In this document: in pieces, positions 53,201 to 62,770 of the stretch
Layout: each line of letters starts with the position of its first letter
Position numbering within the stretch: the stretch's first letter is position 1
Assembly (NCBI GenBank): GCA_034520725.1
Contig: JAXHNH010000001.1
Coordinates: forward strand, 276,821 to 340,820
Length of the DNA stretch: 64,000 nt
Direction of reading: 5' to 3'
Source: Gracilimonas sp034520725
GTDB taxonomy: Bacteria; Bacteroidota; Rhodothermia; Balneolales; Balneolaceae
Translations under genes and position numbers: made by a program
Notes under the pieces: model-generated
The model's input: only the letters and a program-made list of their open reading frames with translations
What the model was told of the DNA's origin: nothing
Databases searched by the model: none

Positions 53201-55447
53201 ATGTGGTTTAAAATTATCAGTAGTTGTCTGTTAGCAATATTACTAATGGGGAAAAGCTTTTCTCAATCGGCTATTAAAATTCAAAGACTATCAGAACCCA
53301 TTACTTTTGATGGTATTATAAATGAACCTGCTTGGGATGTGATTGACCCTTACCCGATGATCCAGTATGAGCCGGTATTTTTGGGTGAGATGAGTGAGCG
53401 GACAGAGATCAGAACGGCTTACGATGATGAGTTTTTATACATATCAGCTAAAATGTTTACTCAGGATCCATCTACCATCACTGCCAATAGCTTGTATAGG
53501 GACCGATACAGTGGAGACGATGTTTTTGCAGTGATATTGGATCCTTTTAACGATGATCAAAATGGGATGCGTTTTTTTACCACACCTGCCGGAACCAGAT
53601 TTGATCAATCCATTTCAAATGATGCGAATACTATTGGGGGGAACAGACCCATTAACGGCAGTTGGAATACGCATTGGGATGTAGAGACCACACAAACAGA
53701 AGAGGGTTGGTTTGCTGAAATGAGGATACCATTTTCCAGTATTGGTTTCCAAAGTAATGATGGGATCGCGGAAATGGGTATGATCGTTTATCGTTGGTTG
53801 TCTCATCATAACGAAAGGCATATTTATCCCGAGATACCGCCCAATTGGGATGAGGGAAAAATTAAACCCTCGAAGGCACAGGATATTATCCTTACTGATG
53901 TAGACGCTCCAAGACCGGTATATTTTACCCCTTATGCATTAACCGGTTTTCTTCAGCAGAATACGAATACTTTAAATGATGCAGGCAATTCTTTTGTGTA
54001 TGAGGAAGATTTTAAAAATGAGTTTGGCTTCGACATTAAATACAATGTCACCAATAATCTGACAATGGACCTGACGGCCAATACTGATTTTGCCCAGGTA
54101 GAAAATGATGAACAGCGGCTAAATCTGACTCGTTTCTCCATTTCTTATCCGGAAAAAAGGCAATTTTTTCAGCAGCGATCATCGCTTTTTGATTTCAATT
54201 ACGGTGACACCCGTCTTTTTTACAGTCGAAAGATAGGTTTGGATAACGCCGGTAATCCGGTTAGAATATTTGGCGGAGCTCGTTTGACAGGAAGGGTCGG
54301 TGACTTGGATATAGGTTTTTTAAACCTTCAAACGGAATCAAGCCAGGCTTTACCCTCAGAAAATTTTGGTGTGTTAAGATTGAAAAAAGGGGTGCTTAAT
54401 CCCAGTTCTTATGCAGGCGGTATCTTTACCAGTCGTATTGGGGCTAATGGGAATACGAATGTGGTACTAGGCCTGGATACCGACCTGAATTTATACGGCG
54501 ATGATTACTTGACGTTCCGAGTGAGCCAATCTATAGACAGCGATGTACCGGAAGAAAGAAGGAATAAATTTAGTGACAATAGCATATTCAGGCTTGCCTG
54601 GGAACGACGAGCAAGTACGGGACTTTTGTACCGGTTCTTTATAAATCGCACAGGACAAGATTTTAACCCGGGTATAGGATTCTACAAAACAATAAATACT
54701 TCAGATTATTATTATCGTTTGGGATATGGGTGGCGGCCGGGTGAAAATTCTGCTTTCAATCAGCATGATTTTAATATTGAGAGTTACAATATTTTAGAAA
54801 ATGATTCTTATGACCTAAGAAGTAGGTTTATTGCATTTAAGTGGAACAGCAGCTTTAAGAATAACGGCTCTGTAAGATCATCTATTAAATACAATCAGGA
54901 GCATTTATTACCTACAGAAGCATTTGATCTTGTTGATAAGATCTATGTTCCAGTCTCAAATTATGATTTCTTTGAAGGATCGGTCAGTTACAGCTCACCA
55001 CGAACAAGACGGCTTATGAGTCGCTTAACCTTTGAATATGGAGATTTTTTTGATGGAACCCGTACTCAATACAGAATTGATCCCCGGTGGGTGGTAAATC
55101 TGCATCTTGAAATTTCGGGTAGCTATCAGTTAACGATGCTGCGATTTCCTGAAATGAACGGGCGTACCGAAACTGAATTCAATGCCCATGTTGGCCGGTT
55201 TAAAAGTGAATATGCTTTTAATAAAAAGGTTTCAACCAGTGCTTTTGTTCAGTATAGTAACGTTGCTGATTTGATCGGTGCTAACTTTAGATTTCGTTAT
55301 AATTTTAGAGAAGGACAAGATCTTTGGATCGTCTTTGACCAAACCATAAATACCATACTTGATGGTTCTCGATATGGTGTAAACCAATTACCAAGAAATC
55401 AAAATCGATCAATTCTTATTAAGTACACCCATACCTTCAAAATCTAG
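53201..55447 (+). CDS. CBM9-like / DUF5916 outer-membrane protein
   Basis: 748 residues. Signal peptide 1-22 (SFS|QSA), then a carbohydrate-binding-family-9-like domain (about 28-210: ITFDGIINEPAWDVIDPYPM, RTAYDDEFLYISAKMF, WFAEMRIPFSSIGF) and a C-terminal DUF5916 region (about 215-748). That region alternates strands like an outer-membrane beta-barrel (for example RQFFQQRSSLFDFNYGDTRL, FYSRKIGLDNAGNPVRIFGG). The family is common in Bacteroidetes and thought to be linked to surface glycan or glycoside handling, without proof. Own promoter in the 220-bp divergent region; the M14 peptidase follows 80 bp later. Confidence 0.87.
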   Translation: MWFKIISSCLLAILLMGKSFSQSAIKIQRLSEPITFDGIINEPAWDVIDPYPMIQYEPVFLGEMSERTEIRTAYDDEFLYISAKMFTQDPSTITANSLYRDRYSGDDVFAVILDPFNDDQNGMRFFTTPAGTRFDQSISNDANTIGGNRPINGSWNTHWDVETTQTEEGWFAEMRIPFSSIGFQSNDGIAEMGMIVYRWLSHHNERHIYPEIPPNWDEGKIKPSKAQDIILTDVDAPRPVYFTPYALTGFLQQNTNTLNDAGNSFVYEEDFKNEFGFDIKYNVTNNLTMDLTANTDFAQVENDEQRLNLTRFSISYPEKRQFFQQRSSLFDFNYGDTRLFYSRKIGLDNAGNPVRIFGGARLTGRVGDLDIGFLNLQTESSQALPSENFGVLRLKKGVLNPSSYAGGIFTSRIGANGNTNVVLGLDTDLNLYGDDYLTFRVSQSIDSDVPEERRNKFSDNSIFRLAWERRASTGLLYRFFINRTGQDFNPGIGFYKTINTSDYYYRLGYGWRPGENSAFNQHDFNIESYNILENDSYDLRSRFIAFKWNSSFKNNGSVRSSIKYNQEHLLPTEAFDLVDKIYVPVSNYDFFEGSVSYSSPRTRRLMSRLTFEYGDFFDGTRTQYRIDPRWVVNLHLEISGSYQLTMLRFPEMNGRTETEFNAHVGRFKSEYAFNKKVSTSAFVQYSNVADLIGANFRFRYNFREGQDLWIVFDQTINTILDGSRYGVNQLPRNQNRSILIKYTHTFKI

Positions 55448-55527
55448 AATAAGATTTATTCTTATAGAAATACCTCTATTTTAAATATCAGTTCAAGTGA
55501 AATGGCCACAACAAAACTCTTTTCAAT

Positions 55528-58120
55528 ATGAAATACTTAGTTACTTTTCTCACATTTATGCTTACTTCTGCACTTGCTTTTGCTCAGCAAGATGCCTTTG
55601 AACGCTTTCAGTTTCATCCTGACCTGAGCTATGATCAAAACATTACCTCACCTCAGGAATTTCTGGGGTATGAGATCGGGGCGGAATATACGTTCCATCA
55701 TCAGGTCATGGATTATTTTAAACAGCTGGATGAGGCGTCAGATAAAATTTCTTTCCATAAGTACGGTACCACCTACGAAGGTCGTGATCTCTATTATGCT
55801 GTCATTACCTCTAAAGATAATATGGATAATATTGAATCCATCCGGAATGCAAATCTGGAGTTGGCGAATGATCCTGGATCAACCACAACCGAAGGCAAAC
55901 CGGTGGTGGTATGGATGAGTTATAATGTGCATGGTAATGAAGCATCAAGCAGTGAGGCAGCCATGCAGACAGCGTACCGTTTGGTTGCAGCAAATGATAG
56001 TGAGACTGCAAACTGGCTGGACAATTCCGTTGTGATCATTGATCCTATGATCAACCCTGACGGTCGTGATCGATATGTGTATTGGTATAAATCATCTCAG
56101 GCAAATATCCTGAATACAGATGCAAATGATCTGGAACATGATGAGATCTGGCCGGGTGGGCGAACCAATCATTATTGGTTCGATCTGAACCGTGACTGGG
56201 TATGGCTGGTGCATCCTGAATCGCAGGGACGTATTGCAGCCTATCAGGAATGGATGCCACAGGTTCATATGGATTTTCACGAGCAGGGATTCAACAACAA
56301 CTACTTTTTAATGCCGGGCACAACCCCACGTAACAAAGAGCTGCCGGATGCCTATGAGAACTGGTCTGATACCTTCGGAAGGGGAGCCGGTGAAGAATTT
56401 GATGAAGCAGGATTGAACTACGCAACCCGTGAATCGTTTGATTTCTTTTATCCGGGATATGGATCATCTTATCCAAGCGTGATGGGTGGAATCGGAATGC
56501 TTGCAGAGCAGGGTGGACACAGTCGCGGTGGCCGTGCGGTTACTACCGATGACGGGTACGTTCTGACTCTTAGACAGCGTGCTTTTGATCACTATATAAA
56601 TGGCGTCTCTATCGTAAAAACTGCAGTAGAGAATAAAGCCGGACTCCTGGATTACTTCAAGAATTCAGTATCACAGTCAACTCAAAGGGGGAATACCGAG
56701 GCATACATTCTGAAGAACAATGCCAATGATTACACCTATCAGGTGGTCAATATGCTGATGAAGCACAATGTGCAGATCGAACGTGCTACAGAGGATTTCA
56801 ATCAGCGAAATGCATTCAGTTACTGGGATGGAAGCTCATCAACCGAAAGTTTTGAAGCCGGTGACTTCATTATAAAAACCGATCAGCCAAAACACCTGTT
56901 TGTAAATACACTGTTCAGAAATCAGTTACAGATCGAAGATTCTGTGATGTATGATATGGCCACTTGGTCAGTACCTCTGGCCTATAATCTGGATGCCGCA
57001 TGGACGACAAATAATGTGGGAGCTTCTACCGAACTTGTGACCGAAGAACTTACCTATCCATCAGGTATGGAAAACTCCGGTGCTCAGTATGCTTATGTGA
57101 TCGATTGGGAACAGCGTCATGCCCCGAAAGCATTGGCCAAACTCTGGGAGATGGGTTATAACGTCCGAAGTGCAGGGCGAACCTTTTCTTATCAGGGAAA
57201 AACGTATACGGCAGGAAGTTTGATCGTGTTGGTTGGCCGTAACTACGAGAAACGAAGTGAAATAAGCACGCGATATGCAGAAACTGCTAGAAGAAGTGGA
57301 TGTGGTGATCGAAGGATTTGATACCGGCCGAATGGATTCCGGTATGGATCTCGCTTCAAGCGACAGTGAGCCGATTAACAAGCCTAAAGTAGCGTTAATG
57401 ATCGATTCACCATTCAGTTCCTATACTGCAGGACAATTATGGTTCTTGTTTGACCAATGGACAGAATTTGGGATCGACAGAATTCGCTCAGGAAGCTTTA
57501 ACCGAATAGATCTGGCTGAATATGATGTAATTCTGATGCCCGGCGCATGGGGTGGATTGAGCGGTGTATGGAATGAAACTCAGATCGAAGACCTCAAGTC
57601 TTGGGTTAGAAACGGAGGAGTGCTGATTGGTACTGAAGGGAGCGCTTCGTGGCTTACAAAAGATCAATCAGGTTTTACCGATGTAGAGCTCTTTGAAGCT
57701 GAAGAAAAAGATAGTACTGAGGTAGATGAAAATGCATACACGAGATATGAAGACCGTGAAGATGTCTTTGGCCTGGAAAGAATTCCCGGTTCTGCCTTCA
57801 AAGCGGTTGTCGATAATTCCAATCCTCTGGCTTTTGGATTACCGGATCAACTATATTCCCTTAAATTTGGAACCGATGGAATTATCCCTTCTAACTCATT
57901 CGAAACCGTGGGTTATTATGTGAATGAAGGGGAGGTTCTGGCTTCCGGTTATGCATCAGACGAAAACAAGGAAAATGCTAAAGGGAAAGCCTTTGCTGCC
58001 GTTCAAAATATGGGAAGCGGAAAAGTGGTATTCCTTCTGGATAATACCCAATACCGCATGTTCTGGGTAGGACCAAGCCGTATGGTACAAAATGCCGTGA
58101 TGTTATTACCCGGATTTTAA
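55528..58120 (+). pseudogene. M14 zinc carboxypeptidase with GATase-like C-terminal domain, split by a frameshift
   Basis: One gene in two frames: 55528-57321 (597 codons) and 57275-58120 (281 codons). The first holds a signal peptide (1-19, LAFA|QQD) and the M14 catalytic domain, with zinc ligands H135 and E138 (YNVHGNEASS) and H251 (VHMDFHEQGF), RDRY substrate arginine, and a late GMLAEQGGH glutamate. The second half reads LEEVDVVIEGFDTGRMDSG, then a DJ-1/GATase-like domain (VILMPGAWGGLSG, GGVLIGTEGSASW) to PGF at the end. A shift of one base (insertion, or loss of two) around 57262-57275 separates them. Family members are about 830-860 residues long and undivided. If real, a peptidase without the C-terminal domain would be made; if a consensus error, the gene is whole. 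Confidence 0.85.
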
Positions 58121-58258
58121 ACAACCTCGGAGCGTCTGATAAGTCTTCTATACTACTTTCACTCCGACATAGTAACACTAGTATTAGTCGAATATGATAT
58201 TGAATATGACGTAGTATTTATAACCGATTATACACACGCTAAATGAATAAACAATACA

Positions 58259-58777
58259 ATGAAAACAATAGGACTACTTTTTACACTCTTACTTTTAGGA
58301 GTTTCATCTTCACAAGCTCAATACAACTACACTGATTTTAGTGATAGGGAATTCGGGTTTGGTGTTCATATCGGACCTGTCTTTGATCCGTATTCGATAT
58401 CCGGTAATTCTTTCTTTTGGGGTGCTGTCTCCAAAACAGAAAATTGGAAAAAGAACTTCAGGTTGGCATCTATCACTATGGACGGGGGAGGACTACCCCA
58501 TCCTCCCGCCGTAAACAGACTCAAGATATTTCGTTCGGTCCTACTGCCAGAATTTTAAACAAAAACATAAGGTTGGGTATTATACCTGAAATTCGGATGT
58601 ATGATATAATAGTAGATGATAGAAGTGTCTACTCTGAAAAAGTTCCTACTCTAATGGGGTTTATTCAAACAAATACAGTATTAGAGTGTTAAAGTAGGAC
58701 AAACATTTACATTTTCATCTAATGAAAACATTCCTGATTGGGGATTATTCGTTGGTGTAGGATTTCAAATTCAATAA
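58259..58777 (+). pseudogene. Small outer-membrane beta-barrel protein gene with two frameshifts
   Basis: Begins with a signal peptide (MKTIGLLFTLLLLGVSSSQA) and QYNYTDFSDREFGFG, as in Bacteroidetes PorT-like barrels. Near 58440-58460 the frame changes: the barrel continues LQVGIYHYG, ILNKNIRLGIIPEIRMYDI and VYSEKVPTLMGFIQTNTVL, and near 58680-58695 it changes again and ends VKVGQTFTFSSNENIPDWGL then FVGVGFQIQ at 58777. Together the pieces make a ~170-residue outer-membrane barrel with an aromatic/hydrophobic end, too broken to be functional. Confidence 0.65.
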
Positions 58778-58796
58778 ATAATACACAAACAAACAG

Positions 58797-59303
58797 ATGA
58801 AATACGGAACAAAAATCTTAAGTGTACTAATATTAATTATTTCATTAGGTATCAATGAAGCTAAATCTCAGATCACATATAATGAGTGGGAAACGGTAGT
58901 GTTGGTTGATGAATTCGAAGACCCAACGGGGGAAACTGCGGAGAGAATTTTTTTAAAAGGAACTTTTTCAAATTCTGCAACTTCGAATAGTGATTTAATA
59001 GTTAAAATAATGGACCATGGATTATACTTTGGTCTGATAATTGAACTATACGAATATAGCCGTGCACCAGGCGTAAATATGTGTAATGATAGTTGTTTCG
59101 GAGTGATGGAGATAAAAGATGATAGCGGGGAAACTCATAGTTTTAAAGCATGGTCGTCGGAAACCGGAGCATTATACTTTATTGATGACCGTAAGGAAAT
59201 ATTATCCTTAATGGAGAAATCATCTAAACTTACTTTCTTAATTAAAGAATCATCCTTTTGGGATATCGGAAGTGCTAGATATACATTTACATTAAACAAA
59301 TGA
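58797..59303 (+). CDS. Exported protein with VDEFEDPTGE motif, function unknown
   Basis: 168 residues with a signal peptide (about 1-24, ending EAKS|QIT). The mature protein begins NEWETVVLVDEFEDPTGETA, a motif found at the start of small secreted proteins in several phyla. Two cysteines close together (C95, C99; MCNDSCFG) may form a disulphide. I do not recognise a domain. It overlaps the next broken gene by 4 bp (ATGA), so the two were co-translated, and it follows the broken barrel gene by 20 bp. This is the only intact member of that small envelope-protein cluster. Confidence 0.6.
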   Translation: MKYGTKILSVLILIISLGINEAKSQITYNEWETVVLVDEFEDPTGETAERIFLKGTFSNSATSNSDLIVKIMDHGLYFGLIIELYEYSRAPGVNMCNDSCFGVMEIKDDSGETHSFKAWSSETGALYFIDDRKEILSLMEKSSKLTFLIKESSFWDIGSARYTFTLNK

Positions 59304-59801
59304 AAAAAATAGTACTTCTTACAATTACAATCTTAGCTTTGAGCGTATCGCAATTAATTGCACAGGATGAAGTTAGATTTGACAATAATCTTCTAAATTC
59401 GTTTGCAGATGAAGTTCATAAGTTTATAGATGGAGATCAATTATCTTATGGAGAGACGGGGAAGAAACTTTATATGACTCGTGCCATTAATAATTCTCGT
59501 TCGCAACAGATGGTTATAAGACCGCACTCTTCTTTTACTCCGCAGATTACCAAAAATCTACTAGTTAGTTATCTCGGTCAACAGATGTGGCGAGGACGTG
59601 ATGTCTTAATACTACATTCAGACCCAAATGATCCGTGGGAAGAAGAGGTGATTTGTTATATATAAATGGTGAAGTTCCGCAATACATAAGTGGTATACCG
59701 TTTGAACTATCAATACATATGTCTGAGGGTGTAGTTATTATAACCGATTTGAGTAACTTACAATAACTCAGGTTACTTTTAAAGATGGCCGGATGGATTA
59801 A
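59300..59801 (+). pseudogene. Exported protein gene broken by two frameshifts, function unknown
   Basis: Starts MKKIVLLTITILALSVSQLI with a signal peptide (cleavage at LIA|QDE). The first frame stops at 59665. The adjacent frame continues GDLLYINGEVPQYISGIPFE then LSIHMSEGVVIITDLSN, and a third frame finishes ITQVTFKDGRMD at 59801. Joining the pieces gives about 165 residues, similar in size to its upstream neighbour. No family recognised. Confidence 0.55.
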
Positions 59802-60055
59802 AACTATTTGGTCATTTTTTTTGGAAGTGCTTTCTGAAATCAATAGATAAATAGAAGAGAAGTTCAATCAACTTTATTATCAGCCGATTTACATGAACGA
59901 ATTTATTGAAGTTTTGGAGAGTGAGCCTTTAGGTAACTATAAAAGCTTCATGATATTGAAGATTGAATGATATACATTTACGGGTGACGAAATGTTCATC
60001 ATCAATATGTTAACTGTCCTAATACAAGTTCGAACAATTCAACTACTTTAATGAA
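59802..60055. other. Intergenic stretch, no gene supported
   Basis: About 250 bp of A+T-rich sequence. A 25-codon open frame at 59893-59970 has no recognisable similarity and is not called. Confidence 0.4.
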
Positions 60056-60289
60056 ATGGACTATGACATAGAAAAAGTCGATGACATGATGCTTGCATTG
60101 CTGTGGTTAACAATGTTTGATGAAGGTCCCGGTACGAGAGCATGGAAAGGTTACGATTGGGAACATATGAACCGACTTCACGAAAAAGGGTATATTGACA
60201 ATCCGAGAAGCAAAAACAAATCAGTGATCGTAACCGAAGAAGGCAAGAAACGGGCTGAAGAGTTGTTCAATACGTATTTTGGTAAATGA
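60056..60289 (+). CDS. DUF6429 family protein
   Basis: 77 residues, cytoplasmic, with the family's pattern: MDYDIEKVDDMMLALLWLTM near the start, then FDEGPGTRAWKGYDWEHMNR, LHEKGYIDNPRSKNKSVIV and TEEGKKRAEELF. The winged-helix-like character (LHEKGYI with a following VxxTEEG wing) resembles small regulators, but DUF6429 has no known function. Typically found as single genes in accessory regions, as here. Confidence 0.85.
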   Translation: MDYDIEKVDDMMLALLWLTMFDEGPGTRAWKGYDWEHMNRLHEKGYIDNPRSKNKSVIVTEEGKKRAEELFNTYFGK

Positions 60290-60330
60290 ATAGTATTGGT
60301 TGACTCATAGCCACGAAATACCTTCAATAG

Positions 60331-60359
60331 TTGTTGATCGTTTAACGATTGTGTACATT
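60331..60359 (+). promoter_or_regulatory. Promoter and palindromic operator of the DUF433/DUF5615 module
   Basis: TTGTTG at 60331-60336 and TACATT at 60354-60359 are spaced 17 bp apart, like a sigma-70 promoter. The palindrome ATCGTTTAACGAT (60337-60349) fills the spacer, a good place for autoregulation by the antitoxin. Confidence 0.45.
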
Positions 60360-60381
60360 TTCATAATCAAACAAATGAATT

Positions 60382-60618
60382 ATGAGCCAAAATTTATTAA
60401 ATAGAATTACAAGAAAGCCGGATATTTGTCACGGCAAACCAACGATACGTGGATTACGTTACCCGGTTGACACAATGCTGGATTTGCTGGCTTCGGATAT
60501 GAGTATTGATGAAATATTGGCCGATTACCCGGATTTGGAAAGAGAAGATCTGCTGGCCTGTCTGGAATATGCTGCTCAATTATCGCGAACTAAGAAATCG
60601 CAAAAAGTTGCCCAGTGA
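60382..60618 (+). CDS. DUF433 antitoxin
   Basis: 78 residues of the DUF433 family, which pairs with PIN-like DUF5615 toxins. Key pieces: ICHGKPTIRGLRYPVDTMLD and DEILADYPDLEREDLLACLE (helix-turn-helix-like), followed by YAAQ. The C-terminus (SRTKKSQKVAQ) probably wraps the toxin. The stop codon overlaps the toxin's GTG start (GTGA), the typical coupling. The gene is intact although its toxin is not. Confidence 0.9.
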   Translation: MSQNLLNRITRKPDICHGKPTIRGLRYPVDTMLDLLASDMSIDEILADYPDLEREDLLACLEYAAQLSRTKKSQKVAQ

Positions 60619-60967
60619 GAGTTCTTGTTGATGCCCATCTCCCCAAACGTCTTTCTGAGTTTCTGTCAGCTCATGACATTGAGTCGAAACATACGCTGGA
60701 TCTACCTAAAAGAATGCAACTCCTGACTCTGAAATCATCCGGTTTGCAGATGACGAAAATCGAATTGTGATTTCAAAGGACAGTGATTTTCTCGATAATT
60801 ATATTTTGGATGGAAGTCCCAAGAAACTGTTAATTGTTTCTACCGGAAACATCAATAACCGTGACCTGATTCGATTATTTGAGAAAAATCTGGAAACATT
60901 AAAATCGCTGTTTGAAGAAAATTCTGTGATAGAAATCAACGAAGAAGAAATCCAGGTACATTACTAA
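60615..60967 (+). pseudogene. DUF5615 PIN-like toxin, frameshifted
   Basis: Frame 1 from GTG at 60615 reads VRVLVDAHLPKRLSEFLSAH and DIESKHTLDLPKR, the N-terminus of DUF5615 with the first aspartate of a Mut7-C/PIN-type active site. After about 60713 the frame is lost. The next frame reads ATPDSEIIRFADDENRIVIS, then KDSDFLDNYILDGSPKKLLI and VSTGNINNRDLIRLFEKN to 60967, the rest of the family with the second acidic pair KDSDF. One missing A in the run near 60713 restores everything. The toxin is thus likely inactive while its antitoxin is intact. Confidence 0.85.
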
Positions 60968-60970
60968 AAT

Positions 60971-61066
60971 CGGCCAGTTTACAAGGGCATCATGCAGACG
61001 AGTTTACATTGGGCAGTTCGTCTTTTGTATTAGTAGCCTCGCTGCATATGTCCTGGGCCGTTACCA
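60971..61066 (+). other. Imperfect inverted repeat of attC-like form after the DUF5615 gene
   Basis: CGGCC (60971-60975) pairs with GGCCG (61056-61060); GGGCAT with ATGTCC; ATGCAG with CTGCAT; and CGAG with CTCG. Two single bases (C60991 and A60998) are bulged on the left arm, and GTTACCA follows at the right end. The layout of paired boxes, extrahelical bases on one arm and an open centre is that of an integron recombination site. The left core does not fit the RYYYAAC consensus, so this copy is at best degenerate. Confidence 0.3.
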
Positions 61067-61138
61067 CTATCCATAAATCTGATTTCTTCCGGTTCTTATC
61101 GTTAATAATTACAGTCAGGTAAATTAAATACCATTAGT

Positions 61139-61372
61139 ATGAGCACTGATTTTAATGAGATTGAAAAATTAGCGCTGAATCTAAACAAAAAGGATAAAGC
61201 GCGACTGGCTGATAAATTATTACAAAGCATTCATGGCAAAATCGTCCCTGAAATTGAACAGGCGTGGATTGATGAAGTCCAAAAGAGAAAAGAATCGCTT
61301 AAATCTTGTGAAGCTTCCCTTTATTCTGCCTCGGATGTCTTAAGTGAAGCAGAAAAACGTCTTCAAAAGTGA
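61139..61372 (+). CDS. Addiction-module antitoxin (RelE/ParE partner family)
   Basis: 77-residue antitoxin of the addiction-module component family (TIGR02574). Typical: STDFNEIEKLALNLNKKDKA, RLADKLLQSIHGK, EIEQAWIDEVQKRKES and the C-terminal toxin-binding strand region SASDVLSEAEKRL. The stop codon overlaps the toxin start (AAGTGA) as usual. Intact, whereas the toxin downstream carries a premature stop. Confidence 0.9.
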   Translation: MSTDFNEIEKLALNLNKKDKARLADKLLQSIHGKIVPEIEQAWIDEVQKRKESLKSCEASLYSASDVLSEAEKRLQK

Positions 61373-61659
61373 CTATTAAGTTTCATTCAGAAGCCAGAAA
61401 AGAATTTTTTGAAACAGCTGAATATTACGAGGAACAAGTAGTTGGCCTTGGGTATGATTTTATTGATGAAGTAGAAAAAGTGCTTGAAGTCATTGAACAA
61501 TAATCTTCATCCGGAACTAAAATCACGGAAACTGAACGAAGATTTTTAGTATCTCGATTTCCCTATGGAATTATCTATTCAGTTGATGAAGGTCAGATCA
61601 TAATATTTACTGTTATGAATTTAAGACAAAAACCGGGGTACTGGAAATCCCGAACGTAA
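61369..61659 (+). pseudogene. ParE/RelE-type toxin with an in-frame stop
   Basis: Translation from GTG at 61369 reads VTIKFHSEARKEFFETAEYY, then EEQVVGLGYDFIDEVEKVLE and VIEQ before a TAA at 61501-61503. The same frame goes on without interruption, SSSGTKITETERRFLVSRFP, YGIIYSVDEGQIIIFTVMNL and RQKPGYW to 61659. The whole is a ParE/RelE-fold toxin of normal length (96 codons). The stop is a simple nonsense change, not a frameshift. The product, if made, lacks its C-terminal half with the catalytic strands. Confidence 0.88.
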
Positions 61660-61668
61660 CCTATGTGG

Positions 61669-61800
61669 GTATAACCAGCACTTCAAGCGTTTCAATTGGA
61701 GACGCGGTTATGGCTTCGGTTTTCCAGAGTTGCTTGTTTAGATAATTTAGCCGTTTATTCCCTCATAATCACAGGCCTGTTAGGCGCTGGGTTGTTATAT
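61669..61800 (+). other. Integron attC-like recombination site
   Basis: 132 bp directly after the ParE gene, bounded by GTATAAC (61669-61675) and GTTATAT (61794-61800), complementary at 6 of 7 positions as R'' and R' boxes of attC should be. Next inside, CAGC pairs with GCTG, and CTT-C-AA pairs with TTAGG leaving C61684 extrahelical. This is very like V. cholerae VCR sites, in which GCCTCAAG faces CTTAGGC. Length fits VCR-type attC. No integrase gene is in the window. The amidohydrolase ATG follows 31 bp later, the usual cassette spacing. Confidence 0.5.
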
Positions 61801-61830
61801 GACTTAATTATTTAACAACGAGACAAAACA

Positions 61831-62770
61831 ATGAAAACTACACTCATATTTGTTTTAGTACTGACTTTCAACGTCGGGTTTGCCCAGGATAAAAACCTAC
61901 CTATTATTGATATTCATCTTCATGCTTATGATGCGATTCCACCTGGAATTTCTGCAACATGGACTGGGGAAAAGGAAGCGCAGATATTAAAGTCGCCAGA
62001 GGATGCAGCAAAGCATCTGCAGCAGGTTCTGTCGCAAATGGATGAAAATAATGTGGTTTTAGCCCTTACCAGTAGTACCTCATTAAACGCTATAAAAACA
62101 TGGAAGCAAGCTAGCCCGGATGCTTTTATAGGCGGTATTCAAACAAACGATAATGGTATGCCCATTGTCAGTCCTGATTCTTTGAGAATACTCAAGAAAA
62201 ATGGTGTCATCGAGGTATTTGGAGAATTAGGTTTCCAATATTTTGGTATCAGTCCGGATGATCCACGAATCGATCCCTACTATAAAATCGCCGAAGAAAA
62301 TAATATACCTGTTTGTCTTCACACTGGATTAGGGCCTCCGGGAGGCCCTCATACCTTTGCACCTAAATTCAGGACAACTCTTGGTAATCCAACCCTGTTT
62401 GAGCCTGTTTTAGTGAAATATCCAAAACTGGAAAGCCTTTCTTGCTCATGCCGGGTGGCCATATATATCAGAAACAATTGCGATGATGTATATATACCCT
62501 GAACTATATGTAGATATAGGAGTTCTTACCTGGGCACTTCCACGGGATGCATATTATTCTGCATTAAAAGATTTAATGGATGCGGGTTTTGGAAAAAGAA
62601 TTATGTTTGGAACGGATCAAATGCTTTGGCCGGGTGCCATTGATCTTGCTGTTAAAACAGTGCAAAACACACCGTTTTTGTCAGAAGAAGAAAAGAGGGA
62701 TATCCTTTACAATAATGCAGCCCAATTTCTTGAATTAAGTGAACAAACTATTGCGAAGCATCATCAATAA
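61831..62770 (+). pseudogene. Exported amidohydrolase, frameshifted
   Basis: Signal peptide (MKTTLIFVLVLTFNVGFA|QDK) and an amidohydrolase-2/TIM-barrel metal hydrolase: first metal motif IIDIHLHAYDA, an early HTGLGPPGGPH and, after the lesion, LAHAGWPYISETIA and FGTDQMLWPGA with the catalytic aspartate. The first frame runs to 62502, but after about 62437 (CTGGAAAGCC) it is nonsense (SLSCSCRVAIYIRNN). The correct continuation is one frame away and reaches 62770. A single-base indel accounts for it. With the shift repaired the protein would be about 313 residues, a normal size. Confidence 0.8.
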
